Shown piece after piece: positions 27,801 through 33,800 of a stretch of DNA of 64,000 nt. The position numbers were made by a program, and so were the translations under genes. A model generated the notes under the pieces. It was not told the origin of the DNA. It did not search any database and saw nothing but the letters and a program-made list of their open reading frames with translations. Numbering within the stretch: position 1 is the first letter of the stretch; the number at the start of each line of letters is the position of its first letter. Source of the stretch: Norana najaformis (Eukaryota; Annelida; Clitellata; Crassiclitellata; Hormogastridae). Location of the stretch: positions 6,487,935 to 6,551,934 of the forward strand of contig OZ029929.1 of NCBI GenBank assembly GCA_964023275.1, in the 5' to 3' direction.

Positions 27801-30800
27801 AGCAACAGGTTAGGATCAGCTGTTAACGGTAAGACCATTAATGTGGAACAGCAGTAAATCATTTCTTGGAACACAAATGTATGAAGGTCGTGCTTGGTCA
27901 AAACGGTGTTACTCAACAGTTGAATCAATTACTTTGGAAGGTAAGATAAGGTAAAGTACCTTTTGCACACATGTGCTTCTGTCATCAAGCAGTAGAATTT
28001 TGGCACCGGCACGATAGTGGAAGTAAACATCAAGTCTTACAATGCACTAGTCTTGCGTCCAAAACCTTAAAATTCGTCAGTTTGTCAGCTCAAGGGCCAA
28101 AGAAAGGGAAATGATCGAGTTCCTCCTTTGAGTTCCCCTACCGCATTGAGGGCTTTTGCTTATTTTACCTTTTAAGTGTGCTTTACAGCACAGTTAATGC
28201 ACAGAATATCAGGACACGAGTCGAATGAACGGAATTGTATAATTCCTCATGGATCTCAACTAGTTTTGTCCAATAGATTTTGGTTTTGGAATGCAAGTTT
28301 TGACCAACGATTGATGTCCTGTGCATTGTGATAATGGCACTATAGAAGTTACAGAATAATGCACTTCTAATCACTGAATGTGTAAAGGGCATAAAAAATT
28401 TTAGTGCAACATTTCTTTTAGTACTTGTAGCACCTAACAGTACAAAGTTGCTGAAGAAATCTGTTAACAGATGGTTCCTTACATGTGTGTGCAACTTACT
28501 TGTTCCTCTAATAGGAACTTGAAAATGCGGTCGTTGAGGACAGCCAGATATACAGCAACCTTGAGGACATAACTATTCTTCAAAATGTTCTCCAGAGACG
28601 GCATAGGTATGTTAATTTATGTTAATTTATGTGTCTGATTTTGCATCTGCCTGATAAGTCACTTTGCTGATCAGATTATAGCAAGTCGGGTCAAACTTCA
28701 CAACATTAACCTCACTAGCTGTTTGATACTAGCTCAGTTTTTGCAGACAAAACCAACTTAGTAATGGCCTGTTACCAAAACTTGGATCCAGTTTCATACT
28801 GGTCTTCTTGCTACTGACCCATCTCGATACTGGCAATTTAATATGTGTATGAACCCAACCTGACATTGGGAATTATTATACTGATCAAGTCTGATTTGAT
28901 AGTGACCTAATTTGATATGTATATGAACCCAGTCTGATACTGACCCAACCTGTTACTAATGCAACTTGACATTGTCCCAACCTTCTGCTCACGCAGCTTA
29001 CTACAGATATAACTGTATACTAAAACAATCTGCTATTTACCCAAACTGATTTTGACCTGGCCTCACATGGACCTGACCCAAATCAGGCGTTTTTGTCTTT
29101 TCTTTTTGTGATGGGTTCAGTGAAGTGAGAACATCTCGCCACGGCAAAAGTCACTCTCCGCTTCACCGAGCATCACGCAGCCTTTCTTGCAGTATTGACG
29201 AAGATGACCTCAACCATCGTCAGCCTATCAGAGTCAGTGACCTGAGTATGTACCAGATTCACTGAGAGTTCTTTTATCACTGACCTATGACAGCTGCTAT
29301 CTAGCAAGAATCAGTAACTCAGTAATTGGTAGCCAGTCGGAGTCAGTGACTTTCCTGAGCTATTAATCTAATTATATGTGAGGTCAGACTGACAAAAGTG
29401 AGCAAGGCAAAAGCACATGGACCTAAACACCTAGGAGGTTTTGAATTTGTGCCTATCAAAATGCAATTATTGTATTTAGTAACTTATATAGCGCTTCTTA
29501 CAGAACAAACTACTGAAAGGCGCTTCCAGCGTGAGAACCCCGGGGAAATAAGAACGTCTTTAAACAACGAGCTGCTCAGCTCTATCACCAACAGAGACCC
29601 TTGCACGAAACAAAGGCGAAAGTCCATTCAACAGAGATGGGCCAATAACAGCAAAAGCCGTCTGCTGCAATATTATTAAGGCAATGCTTCCTTCCTCTGA
29701 TGATGATATGACAATGATGATGTTCATGGTGGTATAAAAGTGATGGTCAGAAGAACTTTGTGCAAACTCTCAGTTTTTTTGATGTCTTTATTCAGATCTG
29801 TTCAAGATCTTCTGTGCCGACCACACATACATCACTCTGAAGCTGCGCATGGACACAACAGTAGGTACCATCATCTCACACGCTGCCACCAAACTCAGTC
29901 TGGGAGATTCCTCGCTCGTCCTGTGCGAGGTCAAGTCCAACGGAGGTCAGTATCTATGCATCGAGGTAATTATAATAGCACCTCTTAAGTAGCTCTCAGA
30001 AGCGGTGGAAAGTGCATGTGATGCTTCATGCCTTCACCACATGCTGTTCTAAAAAGCATGTTTGTATGGTGTAAGGTCTTTTAGCTGAAGAACAACGAGA
30101 GTGTAGTTGAAATTCAACAGCAGTGAAATTTGTTCATATGGCTGCTTGGTTTGACAGTGACTGTCCATGACCATGTGATCACACAATGCGCAGGGACTCT
30201 GCTTGAAATTGGGTACTAATGCTGCTGAGAAGAGCGGTCTCTTAAACTAATCCGTAGGTGCAGCCATGGGTATAAGGTATCAGCAAAGAGCACAGTCAGC
30301 ATACTCATTTTATAGTTGAGTTCCCTATAGGGTGCTAATGGAACAGAATTTTGTCATGGTAGAGATTTGAAGCCCAGACCTCTGGGTTTACAGTGCAACA
30401 CACTGCTAGATCCTTGCACAACCACTAATGCTGCTAAGCTTTGCAAGAATAAAACAGCAATAAATATTGAATGCTGTCTCTTTCCGTGATACCTTTTCAT
30501 TGCCAGATATTGACGAGTCTTATCCAGTCCAGATATATTACCTTCTCTCCAGACTGATTTGTCCAGCCCTTTGATGCATAACACCTCAGGGTAAATTAAG
30601 TGAATTAATAAATACCAGTGATTGAAGTCTGTTGTGTTTTGAACAGAGCGTGTAGTGTTTAACGAGAATGATCTGTGCGTTACGAGTGGAATGAGTATCA
30701 ACGGTCGACTGTTTATCAGCCCAAGAGAACATCTAGATGCCTTGGTCAGCTGATCCTTAGCTGTCAATCAAGTCATTAGTCAATCATTCGATCGGTATTA

Positions 30801-33800
30801 CCAATGTAAAAAGTGCTTTAAATAAATAAATAATTAAATAATTAATTAATTAAGGAAAGGTTGTCCTGTTGGTAGATTGCTATTGTTGTGTTTGTGCTTA
30901 TCTGAAAGATTCTTCAATCCCAGAACCATTGTTCATTGGTTGATAATCTAGTCAGTCATACAGTCAGGTAAATAAGTGGTTGAATCTGCAATCACTGAGA
31001 TTTAGGTTTGCCATCAATGATTGATGCCTGGTGCATTATGGTGTTGCCTCTATGGAAGTGACTAGATGAGATTGGATTCTCACTACGCTATCATATTGGC
31101 AATTCATTGTTTAGTCATAGAGCCATGTCTGATTGTTGAATTGCTGTTTTCGAGTATCCACTTCAGCTGATTCATCCTTCACCCCGATGTACACCTTCAT
31201 TAGTTACCGGTTTCAACAATGGTCCTCATTGGCATAATATACTGTGATAAGGTAATCACTCAATGTCAATGATGGTCCTCCAAATTATAGTCCTGTAATT
31301 GAAAACTTGGATAGGGTGGGAAAATACAGCAATCCGTCAACCAGACAGCAGTTTGTTAAAGGTATGAGGGCTAAGCAAGAAATTGTCATATTTACATGAC
31401 ATGCAAAAGTTCAAACCAAAACTTAGCCTTTACCAGGTGACAAGCCTAGCTTTTAACGCTGCCCAAAATCATCTGTAAATTTCTGGTTATGTTGTGTTTC
31501 CTTACTTAGCTTAATTGTAATAATGTAATGTAATGTAATCGAAAATTTATAAAGCGCCAGTTCAAGATAGACTCCTCAGAGGCGCTGCCGGCCCGACAAC
31601 CCAGAAGCACTGGGAAATAGGAAGGTCTTCAAGCACATGCAGAAAAGAGAGGGAGAGAGACTAAGAAGTTCCTGGTGCCCATTCCAAAAAACAGGACCAA
31701 CCACAGCAAAACTTCTGTGCTGGGCCGTAGCTGCCGAACAAAGTAGTCTGTGGCCCGGAATGGAGGAGGCCAATAATAAGGGACTTTTTGAGTTGCATGT
31801 ATTAAGGAACTGCATATCTAGAATTCGTTTGTTGCTTGCTTTCAGACACCTTTGCCTGAACAGGAGGGTCCATCAACCGGGTCAAGCCACTTTCTGGAGG
31901 TGCTAAGTTCACGAGAGGTTGCCTATCACATGACCTGTTATGACTGGCAGCTCCTGAACTGTGTCCACGAGGCAAGGATTTTTGATGACTGGTTAAATGA
32001 GCAACTTAACGCAGTTGCTCACATGCTCACTGTTCTATTCTGTTACCCAACTATGTATGTATGTATGTATTATCAGGCTTTTTAATTAGTGCCTTTTAAG
32101 AACCTTGCAAAGAAGCTTTATAAATAGCCAGATGTGTTATCTACCCTGGTCTTGCCTGCTTGTTCTTGTAGTATGAGCTCATATACCTTGTCTTTGGACG
32201 GTCTAACTTTGGTCGAATCACTGCGAACCTTGACCTCTTCCTTCGTCGTTTCAATGAAGTTCAGTTTTGGGTCGTCACCGAAATGTGCCTTACAACGTCG
32301 ATTAGCAAACGAATACAACTGCTCAGGAAGTTCATCAAGATTGCTGCCTAGTAATTGTCATCTAATCCTTGATAAAATGACTTTATCTACACTGTGAACA
32401 AAACACGAACCCTTCAAAGTATTTTTCCAATAACTAATGGAATTTTTTATGCAAGTTTAATCCAAACTAGATGAATATTAATTAGTTCAGTGATTACAGA
32501 TTTAATGTAACTGTATTTTAATTATCTATATGTTCAAAATGTCCTCCCTTCGCCTCAGCAGAGGTGTGTTGCTGAAAATGTTTAACAGTTTTGTAATCTT
32601 CACTGGATACCATTTTTTTCAAGGGGATCTTTACAATTGACGTCACTGTAATGTTACTTTTTAACAGGGACTGTTATTATTTTACACTTAGTTGCTACTA
32701 TAGTCGCAGTTAAAACAGTCTTAATTTATTTAAACTTTTGAATATTTAGATAGTTAATTTTAAAATAATTCAAGGGTTTGTTGTTCCTGTTCACAGTGTT
32801 TGATCTACTTCAATCTTTTCATATTCAGTGTTGGTTGCTATGTAATGAATAATCTGGAATAAGTATTATCTCAACCATAATGTAAAATTTAAACTTTTCT
32901 TTAATCAAAAGCTCATTATAAATCTTGCTGCAGAATGTTTAAAATATACTTGAATTTGTAATGTTGATGAGTCATACAGACATGCCTCAGATATGCTGCT
33001 GTTACTTATGTAAAAAGTGCTTTAAATAATTATTTAATTAAGGAAAGGTTATCCTGTTGGTAGATTGCTATTGTTATGTTTGTGCTTATTCTGAAAGATT
33101 CTTCAATCCCAGAACCATTGTTCAGATTACAGAACAGACAGTATGATTGAATTAGTGTGTTAAATTAGTGGTAACTGATTTATTGTACTAAATTAGTAGT
33201 AGTTAACTAACTAGTAACTCCTACTCTGTCTTTGCTGTGGAAAACAGATCACTCAACAGAATCCCATAGTTCGATGCTTCAATCAATACTGCACTTTGCT
33301 GCAATACACTGCTTACTCAGTAGAACTTTTTTGTCATTCATTTGATTACTTTTCTTTTCTTGAAGCTGCGAAGACTATCAGAACCTCAACACGTTCTTTG
33401 CAATTATCCTTGGCCTAAGTAACATTGCGGTTTCACGTCTGTCGCAGACATGGGAGGTATGACTATGACTTTTTGGTTATGTGCATCGATAGCTTGACTT
33501 CAGCAGCACGTTCTCCATCATTTTCTACCAATAACCTAGCTTCATCATCATCATTCCTTTTCTGTTCACTATTTTCATTGTTCATTCTCCAAATAAAACC
33601 GTACCGTTAAATGACAGCCATTGGAGTGGCTTTGCTCTGTCCTTGAAGGACGAACAATGATGGTAGACACTGGCTTTACTCATAAGTCGGCATGGGCATC
33701 TGTTTCATTCGGTGTCTCACAGGGCTCAGTTCTTGGGCCACTATTGTACATTCCTTACACGACCGACCTGACCAAGATCATCACTGCTTTAAAAGCCCGG

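Noticed and set aside
29946-29967. Later donor atcgag|gtaatt for exon 18
   Set aside because: Ends in phase 0 and breaks the frame into exon 19; the gtcagt site keeps it.
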